Below, piece by piece: positions 29,760-40,884 of a DNA stretch of 64,000 bases. This DNA comes from Sulfurisphaera javensis (GTDB lineage Archaea > Thermoproteota > Thermoprotei_A > Sulfolobales > Sulfolobaceae), in contig NZ_AP031322.1 in the NCBI RefSeq assembly GCF_041154675.1, positions 2,045,812-2,109,811 on the forward strand. Reading direction: 5' to 3'. The notes below the pieces were generated by a model. The model had not been told where the DNA came from. It was given only the letters and a program-made list of their open reading frames with translations, and ran no database searches. The first letter of the stretch is position 1; each line of letters begins with the position of its first letter. The position numbers were made by a program, and so were the translations under genes.

Positions 29760-30771
29760 TATTGATGACGATTTAGGCAAAATAGGAGTAGATACTCCTG
29801 CAATAGGTGAAGAAAAAGTAAAAAAAGCAATTGAAATAGCATCAGAGACTATTCCAACGGACTCCGATTTCAATACAATGGTAGTAGCATATAATATATA
29901 TAAGAAGCTTCGTAAAGAAAACAATAATGTAGAAATAGCCTTTATTTCTGGATCTGAGAAAAGTAATGTAGAAAGTCAAATTGACTTTGCTAAAAAATTA
30001 GATAAAGCAATAGAAATCACTAATGCTGAAGAAGCAATAATAGTATATGATAGCCCAGAAGATGCCAAAGCAATACCAATTATTCAGTCTAAGTTAAAAG
30101 TTATTGGCATAGAAAGAGTTATTGTTGAACAGTATAGAGGGGTAGAAGAGACTTATGTTCTCTTAGGTAGATATATTAGAAAAGCCATTTCTGATCCTAG
30201 ATTTGCAAGAATTTTTTTAGGCGTGCCTGGGATTATATTAATAATTATAGGTATTTTCTCTTTGTTAAATTTAACAATATATGCAACTCCAGCAATACTT
30301 ATTGTTGTTGGGCTTGCATTGCTTGTTAGAGGTTTAAGAATTGATGAGTACATAGAACAATGGTGGGAAAACTCTACTATTATGGTTATAGCTGCTATAA
30401 TTTCTATTATTTCAACAATAATAGGGATTGTAGAAGGCTATTACGTTGGTATAACAATAAAAGTATACGATGTTTCTTCTGTTTTCGAAATATTAACTGT
30501 AATCTTGCCATTTATAGTATTTGCTGTAGTTGTATTGTTTGGAGCAAAAGCGATAAGTAAAGTAATGAATAAAGACATAAAGGTATGGCATGATATTTTT
30601 AGAATAATATCAATAATTATAATCTATTATATGATCGTGCTAATATCTAAAAACTTTGAGGAAAATATAATAGGAGTTCAATTACAGACAATGTACACTT
30701 TATCAATAATAACAATGGTCTTAGTATCTCTTTATGTTGTATTTTCAATAATAGAAAAACGTTTAACATAA
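29731..30771 (+). CDS. DUF373 family membrane protein
   Basis: 346 aa from ATG at 29731 (MSKILIIYVDIDDDLGKIG), reached after an earlier in-frame ATG at 29716. The soluble N-terminal half has the DUF373 signature (VDIDDDLG, DTPAIG, YDSPEDAKAIPII, YRGVEETYVLLGRY). The C-terminal half has about five hydrophobic segments from residue 168 on. It is an integral membrane protein with a cytosolic domain; the family function is unknown. Co-transcribed with the coiled-coil protein and convergent, 1 nt apart, with the gene at 30773. Confidence 0.8.
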   Translation: MSKILIIYVDIDDDLGKIGVDTPAIGEEKVKKAIEIASETIPTDSDFNTMVVAYNIYKKLRKENNNVEIAFISGSEKSNVESQIDFAKKLDKAIEITNAEEAIIVYDSPEDAKAIPIIQSKLKVIGIERVIVEQYRGVEETYVLLGRYIRKAISDPRFARIFLGVPGIILIIIGIFSLLNLTIYATPAILIVVGLALLVRGLRIDEYIEQWWENSTIMVIAAIISIISTIIGIVEGYYVGITIKVYDVSSVFEILTVILPFIVFAVVVLFGAKAISKVMNKDIKVWHDIFRIISIIIIYYMIVLISKNFEENIIGVQLQTMYTLSIITMVLVSLYVVFSIIEKRLT

Positions 30772-30772
30772 A

Positions 30773-30988
30773 TTATTTAGGTAATTTATCTCTTAATTCT
30801 ACTGGTAAATCTTCTTTCTTTAAAATCTTAGCCTTCTTGCTTACTCTTGTTACTACTTTACCTAGAATAATATATGCATTTACGTCATTTGCTTTTTCTG
30901 CTTTTTCATATGATTTTAGATATCTTATTTTAGCATATTTATTTTTGTCTAATTGTACATAAACGTATTTTTTATGTTTTAAAGTCAT
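30773..30988 (-). CDS. Small basic hypothetical protein (DUF5622-like)
   Basis: 71 aa from the ATG at 30988 (MTLKHKKYVYVQLDKNKYAK); an ATG three codons upstream is possible. It is basic, with alternating strands and a C-terminal KKEDLPVELRDKLPK. It resembles a small Sulfolobales-specific family that I recall as DUF5622, with low certainty. It follows tbp on the same strand after 24 nt and has a short SD-like GGTGAT just before the start. Function unknown. Confidence 0.6.
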   Translation of the reverse strand: MTLKHKKYVYVQLDKNKYAKIRYLKSYEKAEKANDVNAYIILGKVVTRVSKKAKILKKEDLPVELRDKLPK

Positions 30989-31012
30989 GTTTATCACCTA
31001 ATGTTTAATAAC

Positions 31013-31636
<624 letters not shown>

Positions 31637-31650
31637 TTATAAATTGCTAT

Positions 31651-32403
31651 TTAAAGTAGAATGTCCTTAAGCAATCCTAGTTCTGGGAATTCCATTATTC
31701 CTTCTTTTTCGATAATAACATATGGTTTAGCTTTTTCTAGAATTGAGTATTCACGCATAATTTGTGACATATAGTTAGAATGAATTAACGATATATCATT
31801 TCCAGCCTGATAGATTCCTATAGCCGGTAAAACTATTACTTTAGAGTTATTTTTAAGGGGAGTTACGAGGAAGCATTGCATTCTTCTGATAAATCCTAAT
31901 TTATCTCTTAATCCTAATCTTGGATGCTCATGTCCTATTATGTAAACTTTGTTTTCTTCTATTGGTATGTTTAAGTGACCATGAAAGATAGTTAGGTTAT
32001 CTACTGTTAATGAGTCTACAAGCTTAATATTATCAAATTTTTCTGTAACTAAAGAGAGATAGTTATCATGATTTCCTTTAACAATAGTAATTTCTGTTCC
32101 ATCATCTTTCAACTCTTGGAAAATTTCAGTAAGCTCGTTTTTCTCTTGCTTGGTTAGTCTGTTAAACGTATGTTTTAGATCTCCATTAATAATTAATTTA
32201 TTAGTTTTAAATACTTCTCTTGCTCTTCTAAAAATAGTTAGGAACCTCTTCTTTTGTACTTTAGGTATAAATATTCCTTTTGATGCCATTTCTTCCTCAT
32301 AACCTATGTGAACGTCAGAAAGTACAATAGAATTTAATCTCTTAATATATATAACAGGTAAATCTTCATCAATGAAAATATCCTCAGTTAGACTTATCAT
32401 CAT
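31651..32403 (-). CDS. Calcineurin-like metallophosphoesterase
   Basis: 250 aa. The motifs occur in order: [31 protein letters not shown] and GHEHPRLG, all supplying metal ligands of the calcineurin-like fold. The arrangement fits the archaeal COG1407 group of putative phosphoesterases that often lie near helicase genes. Substrate unknown. It is divergent from dphB (43-nt gap) and followed by tbp 14 nt later, so it may be co-transcribed with tbp. Confidence 0.85.
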   Translation of the reverse strand: MMISLTEDIFIDEDLPVIYIKRLNSIVLSDVHIGYEEEMASKGIFIPKVQKKRFLTIFRRAREVFKTNKLIINGDLKHTFNRLTKQEKNELTEIFQELKDDGTEITIVKGNHDNYLSLVTEKFDNIKLVDSLTVDNLTIFHGHLNIPIEENKVYIIGHEHPRLGLRDKLGFIRRMQCFLVTPLKNNSKVIVLPAIGIYQAGNDISLIHSNYMSQIMREYSILEKAKPYVIIEKEGIMEFPELGLLKDILL

Positions 32404-32446
32404 TTTATAGTCTAATTTAATACTAATAAATGTCAGTTTAGATACA

Positions 32447-33211
32447 ATGGCAACACTTAAACTTATAGGTTTAGGATTGTCTAAAAGATTTTTAACAGAA
32501 AAAGCAATAAATGAGATAAAATCTTGTGATATTGTCCTATTCGAGACTTATACATCATTATCATGCGATCTAACTCCAGATTTTATCAAAACTTTAAATA
32601 GTAACTTGCTTACTGTAGATAGAAAGTACATAGAGAATAATAGTAAAGAAATAATCAAATTATTATCTGAAAAAAATAATGTATGCATAGTGACTATAGG
32701 AGATCCAATGATAGCTACAACTCACGTTAGTCTTATCGTTGAGGCTAAAGTGAAAGGACATGAGTTCGTAGTTGTACCAGCAATATCGGTACATTGTTAT
32801 ATTATGTCAAAGTCTATGCTATCTTCATATAAATTTGGAAAATCTGTTACGATAGCTTATCCTTACGGTGAGAAAATTGATACAACCCCTTATAACGTGA
32901 TTTATGATAACTTCGTAAGAGGTTTACATACCATATTATATCTTGATTTAAAGGAGGGTAAAGCAATGTCAGCAAAAGAAGCTATTGAGTTGTTAATAGA
33001 AATGGAAAGAATTGAAAAGAAGGGTTTAATTACTGATGAGAGAGTTATTATTATAGGTCAGAGATTAGGTTGTGAAGATGAAGAGGTAGTTGCTCTTAAG
33101 GTTAAAGATATATCAAATTATAAATTTAAGGAACCACCTCATATTATTGTATTCCCTACAGATAAATTGCACTTCATGGAGGTTGAAGCTATAAAATGTC
33201 TAATGAAATAA
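32447..33211 (+). CDS. dphB: Diphthine synthase
   Basis: 254 aa. An SAM-dependent tetrapyrrole-methylase-type fold with [17 protein letters not shown] at the N-terminus, [41 protein letters not shown] and a C-terminal PPHIIVFP. It methylates the modified histidine of elongation factor 2 during diphthamide synthesis. It overlaps the next gene by 16 nt, so the two form an operon, although no functional link between diphthamide and flavin synthesis is known. Confidence 0.93.
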   Translation: MATLKLIGLGLSKRFLTEKAINEIKSCDIVLFETYTSLSCDLTPDFIKTLNSNLLTVDRKYIENNSKEIIKLLSEKNNVCIVTIGDPMIATTHVSLIVEAKVKGHEFVVVPAISVHCYIMSKSMLSSYKFGKSVTIAYPYGEKIDTTPYNVIYDNFVRGLHTILYLDLKEGKAMSAKEAIELLIEMERIEKKGLITDERVIIIGQRLGCEDEEVVALKVKDISNYKFKEPPHIIVFPTDKLHFMEVEAIKCLMK

Positions 33212-33882
33212 GAAGTAGAGTAGAAAAATATATAAAAGGGATGGAAGAGAGGTTGCAGAAAATACCTGGCAATATATGTGATAAATATAGGAAAATACTT
33301 GATCTAGCGAGGCAATACACTGATGATGCAAAATATTATTTAGAAAAAGGAGACGAAGTAACTGCGTTAGTAGACGTGGTGTATGCAGAAGGTCTTTTAG
33401 ATTCTGTTATATTTAATGAAAACCTTGATATTGATTCTCAGATATCAAAAAAAGTATTTGTTGGTGGCACTTTTGACATTATTCATCCTGGTCACATTGA
33501 GTTTTTAAGAGAAGCATCAAGGTTAGGAAGAGTTTATGTTTCAGTTGCTAGAGATACTAATTCAGAAAAAATTAAGGGCAGAAAGCCCATAAATAATGAG
33601 AATCAAAGATTAGAAGTTGTTAAGAGTATTAGATATGTTTATGATGCCTTTTTAGGAGATGAAAAAGATTTTCTAAAAAGTGTCGAAAGAGTTAAACCAG
33701 ATATATTGTTTTTAGGCCCAGATCAGAAAGTTGATGAAAATAAACTGAAAGAAGAATTAAGGAAAAGAGGAATAGAGAATATTGAAATCGTAAGATTAAA
33801 AGAAAGAATAAATAAATGGCCTCACTCTAGTACTACGTCTATAATCCAAGAAGTTATAAAAAGATATTGTAGTCAGAGATAA
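33196..33882 (+). CDS. DUF357-cytidylyltransferase fusion, FAD synthetase-like
   Basis: 228 aa. Residues 1-80 are a helical DUF357 domain ([20 protein letters not shown]) and residues 86-225 a nucleotidyltransferase with [19 protein letters not shown] (HxGH site), then [12 protein letters not shown] and [10 protein letters not shown] (ISSSxI-like). The second domain resembles archaeal FAD synthetase RibL and related adenylyl/cytidylyltransferases. Its 3' end overlaps convergent ribK by 10 nt, which supports a role in turning FMN into FAD. The substrate is not proven from sequence. Confidence 0.8.
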   Translation: MSNEIRSRVEKYIKGMEERLQKIPGNICDKYRKILDLARQYTDDAKYYLEKGDEVTALVDVVYAEGLLDSVIFNENLDIDSQISKKVFVGGTFDIIHPGHIEFLREASRLGRVYVSVARDTNSEKIKGRKPINNENQRLEVVKSIRYVYDAFLGDEKDFLKSVERVKPDILFLGPDQKVDENKLKEELRKRGIENIEIVRLKERINKWPHSSTTSIIQEVIKRYCSQR

Positions 33883-34523
33883 ACTTCAACTTCTACTTCA
33901 TCTCCATCTTTAAGATTTAATTTTTCTCTTAGATAATATGGTGAAATTATCTCTACTACACTTTTAGGATGGGTTGTTCTTGCTGGTATAACTATTGCAG
34001 CTGGTGAGATAGAGTTGATAGAAGAAGGAAATGCCTTAACACTCCCTAATACTCTGTTAGGTTCTTTATGTTCTGGTATAATTATTCCCTTAGCAATGTC
34101 CAAAATTAACCTATTTTCTAGTGAAATTCTGTCATAAATTATTATATTTAAGGTGCCAGCATAAGGTTCAAACCCTAAATATTTCTTAAAGGATTCTGTA
34201 TAATAAGGTATTGATAAGAATATTCTTCCCTCTCCTAATCCAGCCGTAACTTTACCCCTAATATGAACTACTTTTGTTCTCATTATCAGTTGTAGCACAT
34301 CTTCAATACATTTTTTTAGTTCGTCTTCTCCCTTATCAGTAAGTTTAATATATTCTCCATCCTTTGTTATAATTCTTTGAATAAAGCCATCATCTTCAAG
34401 TTCCTTCAATTTTCTTGATATAGTCTGTTGGGAAAGTCCAGTTTCTTTAGAAATTTCTGATTGAGTTATTAATCTATCATTATTTAGTAGTTTGAATAGT
34501 TTACATGCAAATAGTGTGTCTTT
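33873..34523 (-). CDS. ribK: Riboflavin kinase (CTP-dependent), start codon unclear
   Basis: The C-terminal kinase domain is clear: [60 protein letters not shown] and [13 protein letters not shown], as in archaeal CTP-dependent RibK, which makes FMN. Upstream the frame encodes a good winged helix ([21 protein letters not shown]), as in RibK homologs, and stays open to the taw1 stop at 34524. No ATG, GTG or TTG occurs in that extension; the first in-frame start is TTG at 34409, inside the helix-turn-helix. A TTG at 34527-34525 would be in frame if one A of the A4 run at 34521-34524 were absent. Confidence 0.75.
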   Translation of the reverse strand, partial: KDTLFACKLFKLLNNDRLITQSEISKETGLSQQTISRKLKELEDDGFIQRIITKDGEYIKLTDKGEDELKKCIEDVLQLIMRTKVVHIRGKVTAGLGEGRIFLSIPYYTESFKKYLGFEPYAGTLNIIIYDRISLENRLILDIAKGIIIPEHKEPNRVLGSVKAFPSSINSISPAAIVIPARTTHPKSVVEIISPYYLREKLNLKDGDEVEVEVYL

Positions 34524-35600
34524 TCAAGTCTCTCCCTCCGTACAACCTAATTCTGCCTCTTTATATTCTCCATTTATATCGTCTTCAATATCTTTAGTGG
34601 CCCAATTCCAATCATTTGTCCAAGCATTTCCGATTTGTATGGGTCTATTTAATTTACTTAAAAGAACTATTCTACTCGGAACATGCTCAGATAGAATCTT
34701 ATAGCCAGTATATTCAGCTAATTTATAAGCAAATTCTTTAATTTCAGAGTGTCTAGGCATTGCATCCTTACTTAGTCTATAAGTTGAAGGACCTACATGC
34801 ATGTATGCTTTAACTTCTATATAAGTAGGTTGTGCAATTTCCATTAGCTTAGCAAACTCCTTAGCATCTTCATCACTCATATTAAATCCTTTTATCATTG
34901 TCATTCTTATTACAGTAGGCGAACTAAAGCTAGGTAAAATTTCTAATGTTCTCATGACTAAATTCCATGAATTTGCAACAATAGGTCTATTTATTAATTT
35001 ATGCTTAAACTCGTTAGGAGCCTGAAGAGACACAAATAATTGTGTTGGTTCTTCATCTAGGTTTGCTAAAATGTCTGGCCTAACTCCACTAGTTACTAAA
35101 AACGTTGTCATTCCTCTCTTATGATACTCTTTTATGAGTTCTCCTAACCTTTCATAGAGGGTGGGTTCACCAGTAAGGCTAATTGCAACATGTCTAGGTG
35201 TCATTGCTTCTCTGACTTTTTCTTTATCTACTCCTTCTCTTCCAAAATACCCAGATACTGCTCTTTTATGTTCTTCAATACTTTTCTCAGCTATAATATC
35301 TGGGTCATCCTGAACAGGCATTTTAGTTTCATCCCATTCGATGCCTATATCTTCTGGTTCTAGTCTCCAGCAATGAATACATCTAAACCAGCACCAAGCT
35401 GCTGTAGGTGACATCTGTACACATCTATGACTTTCTATACCGTAGAATTTTCCTTTATAGCAATATCTTCCAGATGTTAATGCTTCATGTGTCCAGTGAC
35501 ATTTTTTATATACGCTATGATTTCCTACTATGTGGTATTTTTCTTTCTCTAACTCTTTCATTATTAAGCTTAAAGTGTCAATTCTAAGATTACTTACCAT
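34524..35600 (-). CDS. taw1: tRNA 4-demethylwyosine synthase
   Basis: 358 aa. Radical SAM motif C70-x3-C74-x2-C77 (CWFRCIHC) preceded by the second cluster triad C34, C47, C60 with 13-residue spacing as in TYW1/Taw1. Further motifs are [23 protein letters not shown] and SLQAPNEF. It forms the tricyclic wyosine base at G37 of tRNA-Phe using SAM and pyruvate. The stop TGA is followed in the same frame by the ribK helix-turn-helix, so the two are co-transcribed and possibly translationally coupled. Confidence 0.93.
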   Translation of the reverse strand: MVSNLRIDTLSLIMKELEKEKYHIVGNHSVYKKCHWTHEALTSGRYCYKGKFYGIESHRCVQMSPTAAWCWFRCIHCWRLEPEDIGIEWDETKMPVQDDPDIIAEKSIEEHKRAVSGYFGREGVDKEKVREAMTPRHVAISLTGEPTLYERLGELIKEYHKRGMTTFLVTSGVRPDILANLDEEPTQLFVSLQAPNEFKHKLINRPIVANSWNLVMRTLEILPSFSSPTVIRMTMIKGFNMSDEDAKEFAKLMEIAQPTYIEVKAYMHVGPSTYRLSKDAMPRHSEIKEFAYKLAEYTGYKILSEHVPSRIVLLSKLNRPIQIGNAWTNDWNWATKDIEDDINGEYKEAELGCTEGET

Positions 35601-35632
35601 CTACTACATTTCAGAGTGTTGGATTAAAAACT

Positions 35633-37060
35633 TTAACTTAATGGTGCAGTTAAATCATAAAGCTTTAAGACTTTTTCTATTTCAGCAGATAAAGTCATAA
35701 GATAGTAATCTGATAGATACTTTCCCATAAGCTGTAAACCTACTGGCAAATCATTATAGAATCCGGCTGGTTGAGATAAAGCAGGAACACCGGCTAAATT
35801 GGCAATTACAGTATTTACATCCATGGCATACATTTTTACTGGGTCATCAATTACTTCTCCGATTTTGGGAGGAAGTACAGTCATTGTAGGAGAAATAATA
35901 ACATCAAATTCTTTCAGTAAGTTATCTATGCTATCCTTTATTAATCTCCTAATTTTTAAGGCTTTTATATAGAATTCCTCATAATAACCAGCACTTAATA
36001 TAAAACTACCTAGTAATATCCTTCGTTTAACTTCTATTCCAAATCCTTCTCCCCTATTTTTTGCAAATGTCTCTCTCCAATTTCCTTCAGAATACTTACT
36101 ATAGCCATATCTTACACCATCGTATCTAGCTAAATTCGAACTAGCTTCTGACATTGCTATTATGTAATATGCTGGTAAAGCATAGTCCGTATAACCTAAT
36201 TTTACTTCTTTAATTATAGCACCTTCAGAGCTTAGTTTATCCAAAGCTGTGTTAAAGACTGAAATTACTGGTTTATCAGAGGCATCAACAATATCCTTTA
36301 ATACTCCTATTTTTGTATTTTTCAAGTTTACTTTTTCTACAATTTTTTGTTCAAATGGGATAGTAGTAGCATCTTTAGGATCGTCACCAGAAATTATCGA
36401 ATAAAGAACAGCAAGATCTTCAGCGTTTTTTGCCATAGGTCCTATTTGTTCTAAGCTATTGGCATAGGCTACTAAACCAAATCTGCTAACTGTTCCATAA
36501 GAGGGCTTTAATCCAAATACTGCATTAAATGCTGCTGGAGCTCTGATAGAACCTCCAGTATCACTTCCTAGTGCTATATCAACAATTCCAGAAGCTAAAG
36601 CAGCTCCACTACCACCGGAACTTCCACCTGGAGTCCTTTCTAAATCCCAAGGATTTCTAGTTGGACCAAAATAACTTGTTTCTGTCGTTGATCCCATTGC
36701 AAATTCATCCATATTGGTTTTGCCTAAAATTACAGCTCCTTCTTGTTTTAATTTCTCTATAACAGTGGCATCATAAGGTGGTATATAATCTTCCAACATT
36801 TTTGAGGCACAAGTAGTTCTTATTCCTTTAGTGGAGATGTTATCTTTTATTGCAATCAATATCCCGGCTAATTTTCCTTTACTTCTTATTTTTTCTTTAA
36901 TTTCTTTCTTTACTTCTTCTTTTTCTCTTATAGTAATAAAAGCCCTTATTTTTGGCTCTAATCTGTTAATTTTTTCATAAGTTTTTTCTACGTACTCTTC
37001 TGGATCGAGTGTACCATTACGTAGATCTTCAATAAGTTTAGAGATCATTTTATTCACCAT
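35633..37060 (-). CDS. gatA: Asp-tRNA(Asn)/Glu-tRNA(Gln) amidotransferase subunit A
   Basis: 475 aa amidase-signature enzyme. Contains the catalytic Lys in LIAIKDNIS, the Ser-rich [17 protein letters not shown] with the cis-Ser/Ser nucleophile pair, and [11 protein letters not shown]. It releases ammonia from glutamine for transamidation. It overlaps gatC by 11 nt (gatC upstream); an in-frame ATG at 37048 is an alternative start. The gatB partner is not in the window. With GatDE also present, this complex probably serves Asn-tRNA formation. Confidence 0.95.
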   Translation of the reverse strand: MVNKMISKLIEDLRNGTLDPEEYVEKTYEKINRLEPKIRAFITIREKEEVKKEIKEKIRSKGKLAGILIAIKDNISTKGIRTTCASKMLEDYIPPYDATVIEKLKQEGAVILGKTNMDEFAMGSTTETSYFGPTRNPWDLERTPGGSSGGSGAALASGIVDIALGSDTGGSIRAPAAFNAVFGLKPSYGTVSRFGLVAYANSLEQIGPMAKNAEDLAVLYSIISGDDPKDATTIPFEQKIVEKVNLKNTKIGVLKDIVDASDKPVISVFNTALDKLSSEGAIIKEVKLGYTDYALPAYYIIAMSEASSNLARYDGVRYGYSKYSEGNWRETFAKNRGEGFGIEVKRRILLGSFILSAGYYEEFYIKALKIRRLIKDSIDNLLKEFDVIISPTMTVLPPKIGEVIDDPVKMYAMDVNTVIANLAGVPALSQPAGFYNDLPVGLQLMGKYLSDYYLMTLSAEIEKVLKLYDLTAPLS

Positions 37061-37343
37061 AAGTCGCTGGTCCTATAATATATCCATCTTCTTTCCTTTT
37101 TACATTCTTTAATGCCTCTTCTCTGCCTAACGGCTTTATTATTTCATCTTTTCTTAACTTACCAGTAGAAATTGGATGAAACAACGGTTCTACTCCAGTT
37201 AAGTCAAGTTGATTTATTTTATCAAAAAAGTCTAAAATATTTTTTATATCTTTCTTTATTCTTTCTTTTTCTTTTTCATTCAGCTCAAGCAATGCTAGGG
37301 TTTGCAATTTAGAAATAAGTTCATCATTAACTTCAATTTTCAT
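37050..37343 (-). CDS. gatC: Amidotransferase subunit C
   Basis: 97 aa. Shows the GatC pattern: [31 protein letters not shown], then GVEPLFHPI and a C-terminal [12 protein letters not shown] (cf. the usual R-D-D and P-x-V motifs). It is a small stabilising belt for GatA/GatB. Overlaps gatA downstream by 11 nt and cutA upstream by 11 nt, making a three-gene operon cutA-gatC-gatA. Confidence 0.88.
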   Translation of the reverse strand: MKIEVNDELISKLQTLALLELNEKEKERIKKDIKNILDFFDKINQLDLTGVEPLFHPISTGKLRKDEIIKPLGREEALKNVKRKEDGYIIGPATYGE

Positions 37344-37659
37344 TTCTTTTCACACTCTCACTAATCCATTTTAAATATTCAGGTAGCCCATCATTAAAGT
37401 TTATTATAATAATTTCTGGCACTGTATAGGGATGTAGTTCCCTTATCCTTCTTATTAAATTTTCTTTTTCTTTTATGTGAGTTTTTATTATAAGTAAACA
37501 CTCATCATCCTCTGTTGTTTTTCCTTCCCAAACATAGAAGGATTTTACATAAGGTATAATATTTACACAAGCAGCCAATCTTTCATCTACTAATGTTTTT
37601 GCTATTTTCTTTGCAGTTTCCATTCCACTAGTGGTAGTTAATGCCAGTATATATGACAT
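37333..37659 (-). CDS. cutA: CutA divalent-cation tolerance protein
   Basis: 108 aa. Contains DERLAACVNIIPYVKSFYVWEGK and ELHPYTVPEIIIINFNDGLPEYLKWI, the conserved CutA1 sequence. CutA forms a very stable trimer of ferredoxin-like subunits; a role in metal tolerance is reported in bacteria but is uncertain in archaea. It is first in the operon with gatC and gatA. The gene at 37693 is divergent, 33 nt away. Confidence 0.93.
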   Translation of the reverse strand: MSYILALTTTSGMETAKKIAKTLVDERLAACVNIIPYVKSFYVWEGKTTEDDECLLIIKTHIKEKENLIRRIRELHPYTVPEIIIINFNDGLPEYLKWISESVKRNEN

Positions 37660-37692
37660 AATTAATTAATGTCTTTTAATCATTAAAAGTCA

Positions 37693-38073
37693 ATGAGAGC
37701 TGAAGAGTTACTTGATATTATTAACTGGGAAGGGTTTAGGGAAGCATTATTTTACGGAATTAGTGAGTGTGAAGAATTAGGAAAAGAATTCATTGGAATT
37801 ACGCTAAGTACTGGAGATGGGTTAATTTTAAGAGTGAATCCTTACGAAAATGAAGTTTTGTATATATTCTTATATTCTGATAGAAAGTATCCATTAGATG
37901 ATCTAAAAGTAGTAGGCATTTTTAAGCCAAGTGATGATAGTAATACCTATTTTATATACCAAATAACTAATTTAAGGAATTTTTTAAATAAGTATGGTAG
38001 TGATATTAAAGTCATTTATGTTGAAGTGATCAAAGGTGCTCTTGAAGACTTTTTATATTCAGCGATGGCTTGA
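37693..38073 (+). CDS. Hypothetical protein upstream of XPB
   Basis: 126 aa, acidic, mixed alpha/beta, with no cysteines beyond one and no recognised motif ([19 protein letters not shown] ... [15 protein letters not shown]). It overlaps the XPB helicase gene by 38 nt, so it is co-translated with it. It is far shorter than the nuclease Bax1, the usual XPB partner, and does not resemble it. It may be a small XPB accessory factor; this is inferred from position only. Confidence 0.65.
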   Translation: MRAEELLDIINWEGFREALFYGISECEELGKEFIGITLSTGDGLILRVNPYENEVLYIFLYSDRKYPLDDLKVVGIFKPSDDSNTYFIYQITNLRNFLNKYGSDIKVIYVEVIKGALEDFLYSAMA

Positions 38074-39670
38074 TGAGAATACATTTAAGAGATTATTAAC
38101 CTTTTCTAGATTTATATCCAGAACTGAGAGGGGTTCTCAATTTGTTATAGACATAGATAGAGCTAGGAAAAATAAAGTAAAGTTAGATGATATAATTTCT
38201 ACTCTTTCTGATTTAGGAATTAAATTAGAGGAAAATGAGATAAAGGAAATATCAAAGTATTTGCCAGAGTACGACATAGAATTTGAATTAAAGGATGGTA
38301 AACTTCTCATAAAGCCTCACATCTTTATGTTAGATATAGTGAAAGATCTTAAGGAAAAAGAAATTTTAAAGTATGATAAAGTGAATAAGGTTTATGTTAC
38401 TTATCCTTACTACTATTATATCTTAAAAAATAGATTAGAAGAATATGGATTAAAAATAAGGGAATTAAAGTTAGATATAAAAGAACTAAATGTTAATTTC
38501 AAAGGGGAATTAAGAGATTATCAAAAAGAAGCTATAGAAACATGGAAACAAAAAGATGGTTCCGGCGTAATTGCTTTGCCAACTGGTGCTGGGAAAACTG
38601 TTATTGGAATTGCTATTTTAGCAGAAGTTAAGAGATCTACATTAATAGTTACATTTACAAAAGATCAAATGATACAATGGAGAGACTCACTATTTAAATT
38701 TACGGATTTAAGCAAAAGCGATGTAGGTCTTTACTATTCACAAGAAAAAACTATAAGGCCAGTTACTATAACAACGTATCACACAGCATATAGGCATATG
38801 AAAGAATTATCAGGAAAGTTTAATCTTCTTATAATAGATGAGGCTCATCATTTACCAGCAGAGAAATTTAAGCAAATAGCTTTACAGTGTATAGCTGCTA
38901 AAAGACTCGCTCTTTCTGCTACTCCAGTAAGAGAAGACGGTAAACATGAAGAATTGTTTAAATTAATGGGCGGCTTAATATATTTCAAAACTCCTCAAGA
39001 GTTAATACAGAAAGGTTATCTGGCTCCTTATGAATTAATTCAGTTAAGAGTAGATTTAACTCCGAAAGAAAAAATGAAATATTCATCTCTTCTTTCACAA
39101 TTTAGAAAGCTATCTGGAGGGAAGAAAGTTTCTGAGTTACTTCAATTGATGAAAGAAGGGAATCAGAATGCTATTGAAGCAATGAAAATATATAATGAAA
39201 TGAAGAAAATAGTAAATTTGGCTGAAAATAAACTAAAGGTACTGGACGATATAATAAAGAAAGAAAATGGAAGCAAAATATTGATTTTTACACAATATGT
39301 GGAGCAAGCAGAAGAAATTGCGAAAAAATATAACGCTTATTTAATAACAGGCAAAACAAATAAGAATGAAAGAGAGAGAATTCTAAAAATATTCAAAACT
39401 TTAAAGTCTGGAATTCTAGTATTAACAACAGTTGGGGATGAAGGATTAGATATACCAGATGCTAATGTAGGTATAATTGTAACGGGTACGGGATCAAGAA
39501 GACAATTTATTCAAAGGTTAGGAAGATTACTCAGACCTAGTAATGGAAAAGTAGCTAAATTATATGAAATAGTTACCAGAGGCACCGCAGAAGAGTATCA
39601 AGCTTCAAAGAGAAAAGATATTACTTTCGGTATAACTTCCTATTCAAGTTCTGAAGACGATCTTATGTAA
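38036..39670 (+). CDS. xpb: XPB-type DNA helicase
   Basis: 544 aa from GTG. An N-terminal damage-recognition-like domain (residues 1-155) is followed by RecA-like domain 1 with [22 protein letters not shown] (motif I), IIDEAHH (motif II), and SATPVREDG. Domain 2 has [35 protein letters not shown] and [12 protein letters not shown] (motif VI). This is an SF2 3'-5' translocase as in transcription/repair. No bax1 neighbour is present, so it matches the Bax1-less XPB1 form of Sulfolobus. It overlaps a convergent gene by 31 nt. Confidence 0.9.
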   Translation: MLLKTFYIQRWLDENTFKRLLTFSRFISRTERGSQFVIDIDRARKNKVKLDDIISTLSDLGIKLEENEIKEISKYLPEYDIEFELKDGKLLIKPHIFMLDIVKDLKEKEILKYDKVNKVYVTYPYYYYILKNRLEEYGLKIRELKLDIKELNVNFKGELRDYQKEAIETWKQKDGSGVIALPTGAGKTVIGIAILAEVKRSTLIVTFTKDQMIQWRDSLFKFTDLSKSDVGLYYSQEKTIRPVTITTYHTAYRHMKELSGKFNLLIIDEAHHLPAEKFKQIALQCIAAKRLALSATPVREDGKHEELFKLMGGLIYFKTPQELIQKGYLAPYELIQLRVDLTPKEKMKYSSLLSQFRKLSGGKKVSELLQLMKEGNQNAIEAMKIYNEMKKIVNLAENKLKVLDDIIKKENGSKILIFTQYVEQAEEIAKKYNAYLITGKTNKNERERILKIFKTLKSGILVLTTVGDEGLDIPDANVGIIVTGTGSRRQFIQRLGRLLRPSNGKVAKLYEIVTRGTAEEYQASKRKDITFGITSYSSSEDDLM

Positions 39671-40137
39671 TAGAAAAGGGAATATGCAAAAGTTCGTATA
39701 ATAGGTGTTGTGGGTTTTGAGTAAATAATTACCTTATCCTTATCTATTGAAACTAGTGGTATATCGTTAATTGTAACTATAGGATATCCTTTAGTGTTTA
39801 CTTTACTTAATGGTATCTCTAAGTTATCAAGAAATTTCTTTAAAGTGAAAGCTGTTAAAATTTTACTACATTTTATGTTTAGTTCTCCTTTCACTACTGT
39901 AATATTTTCAGAAACAAACTCTATTTTTTCGTCTCCTTTAATCTTATACCCATCTATCCATGAAGGACTTTCTATAATTTCTCCACACGAATCTGAGATT
40001 TTTGAGAGAGGAGGATAAACTATAAGATTTTTATTTATTTTTAATAATGCAGGATAAGTTATTATTATGTCTCCTATTTGAGCATCTAAGTTAATGTTTG
40101 CTTTACATATTCGAGCTCCTTTATCAACATAAGGCAT
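39640..40137 (-). CDS. Hypothetical protein
   Basis: 165 aa with many predicted strands ([46 protein letters not shown]) and four cysteines without zinc-finger spacing. No known domain is seen. It lies tail to tail with XPB (31-nt overlap) and divergent from the small HTH gene at 40219, with a TATA-like element in the 81-nt gap. Function unknown. Confidence 0.55.
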   Translation of the reverse strand: MPYVDKGARICKANINLDAQIGDIIITYPALLKINKNLIVYPPLSKISDSCGEIIESPSWIDGYKIKGDEKIEFVSENITVVKGELNIKCSKILTAFTLKKFLDNLEIPLSKVNTKGYPIVTINDIPLVSIDKDKVIIYSKPTTPIIRTFAYSLFYYIRSSSELE

Positions 40138-40218
40138 TTTAACTCTTGTTATATATTAACTTTTGAATGATATAACCTTGTAAGGTCTGATAAATGATGA
40201 GTAACTAGGCTGTTGATT

Positions 40219-40494
40219 ATGAGATGGTTAAAGAAAAGAGAAATAGTCATTTATTATTTACTTTATAAAAAATTTAAGTATAATGAGTTTAATATTGGAT
40301 TAGCAATAGATCTTCTTTCGCCATATTTTAGCAAGAAAACGATAAAAAACACTATAAAATATATGACAAAAATAGGAATTATTAATAAGTTAAACGAAAC
40401 CGAATATAGATTAATTCCTTTTGAGGACTATTTATCTACAATTTCTTTCCAATATTTAAAAAGAAGAGCTACTCTTCGTCGTAAAATTCAATAG
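40219..40494 (+). CDS. Small winged-helix protein
   Basis: 91 aa from ATG at 40219 (MRWLKKREIVIYYLLYKKF); a TTG two codons upstream is possible. A single winged helix: NIGLAIDLLSPYFSKKTIKNTIKYMTKIGIINKLNETEYRLIP, with a basic tail. The promoter gap has a TATA-like TTATATATTAA (40149-40159) and a 12-bp inverted repeat ACCTTGTAAGGT (about 40174-40185) near the expected start site, a possible operator. It overlaps the convergent 109-aa gene by 26 nt. Confidence 0.6.
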   Translation: MRWLKKREIVIYYLLYKKFKYNEFNIGLAIDLLSPYFSKKTIKNTIKYMTKIGIINKLNETEYRLIPFEDYLSTISFQYLKRRATLRRKIQ

Positions 40495-40798
40495 TGATTT
40501 TTACTTTTACATCTTTTTTGCTTATTGGTGGTATTTTGTCTCCGAAGTCTACTCCTACTACTACTGGATTTCCCATTGAATCGTTAAATTTGACTTCAGC
40601 AACATAGTGAAGTTTTGGTTGTTGCTGCATCATGTTTAGGACTTCATTGTAAATCCTTGTCAATGCCATTTGAAACGCTAATGGGCTTGATAAATCTTCT
40701 GGCTTAAGTTGAATTGAAACTAAATTACCCATAACTTCTCCTATTTTTGCTCTTCCTTCAAATTCTACCTTATAAGAAGGTTGAGTATTTTCTGGCAT
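40469..40798 (-). CDS. Hypothetical conserved protein
   Basis: 109 aa. Acidic, soluble, with a helical middle (SSPLAFQMALTRIYNEVLNMMQQQ) between two beta-rich parts (YKVEFEGRAKIGEVMGNLVSIQLKP; LHYVAEVKFNDSMGNPVVVGVDFG). It lacks cysteines and motifs. It sits 86 nt downstream of alba1 on the same strand. I do not recognise it; good codon usage and an SD-less TATA-led start support it as a real gene. Confidence 0.6.
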   Translation of the reverse strand: MPENTQPSYKVEFEGRAKIGEVMGNLVSIQLKPEDLSSPLAFQMALTRIYNEVLNMMQQQPKLHYVAEVKFNDSMGNPVVVGVDFGDKIPPISKKDVKVKITIEFYDEE

Positions 40799-40884
40799 TA
40801 TCTCACATAAGTATATAATAAGTTATTGCTAATTAATCTATTGCTTAAAGAAAAGAGACTAATAAAAAGGCTTTATCTTTGCTT

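Noticed and set aside
37693-38073. Bax1 nuclease as partner of XPB
   Set aside because: The upstream protein is 126 aa, far shorter than Bax1, without the nuclease motifs.
40165-40216. C/D-like elements upstream of the small HTH gene (CTGA, TAA spacer, ATGATGA, TTGA)
   Set aside because: The C box would be ATGATAT and lies upstream of the start site predicted by the local TATA box; a promoter with a small inverted repeat explains the region better.
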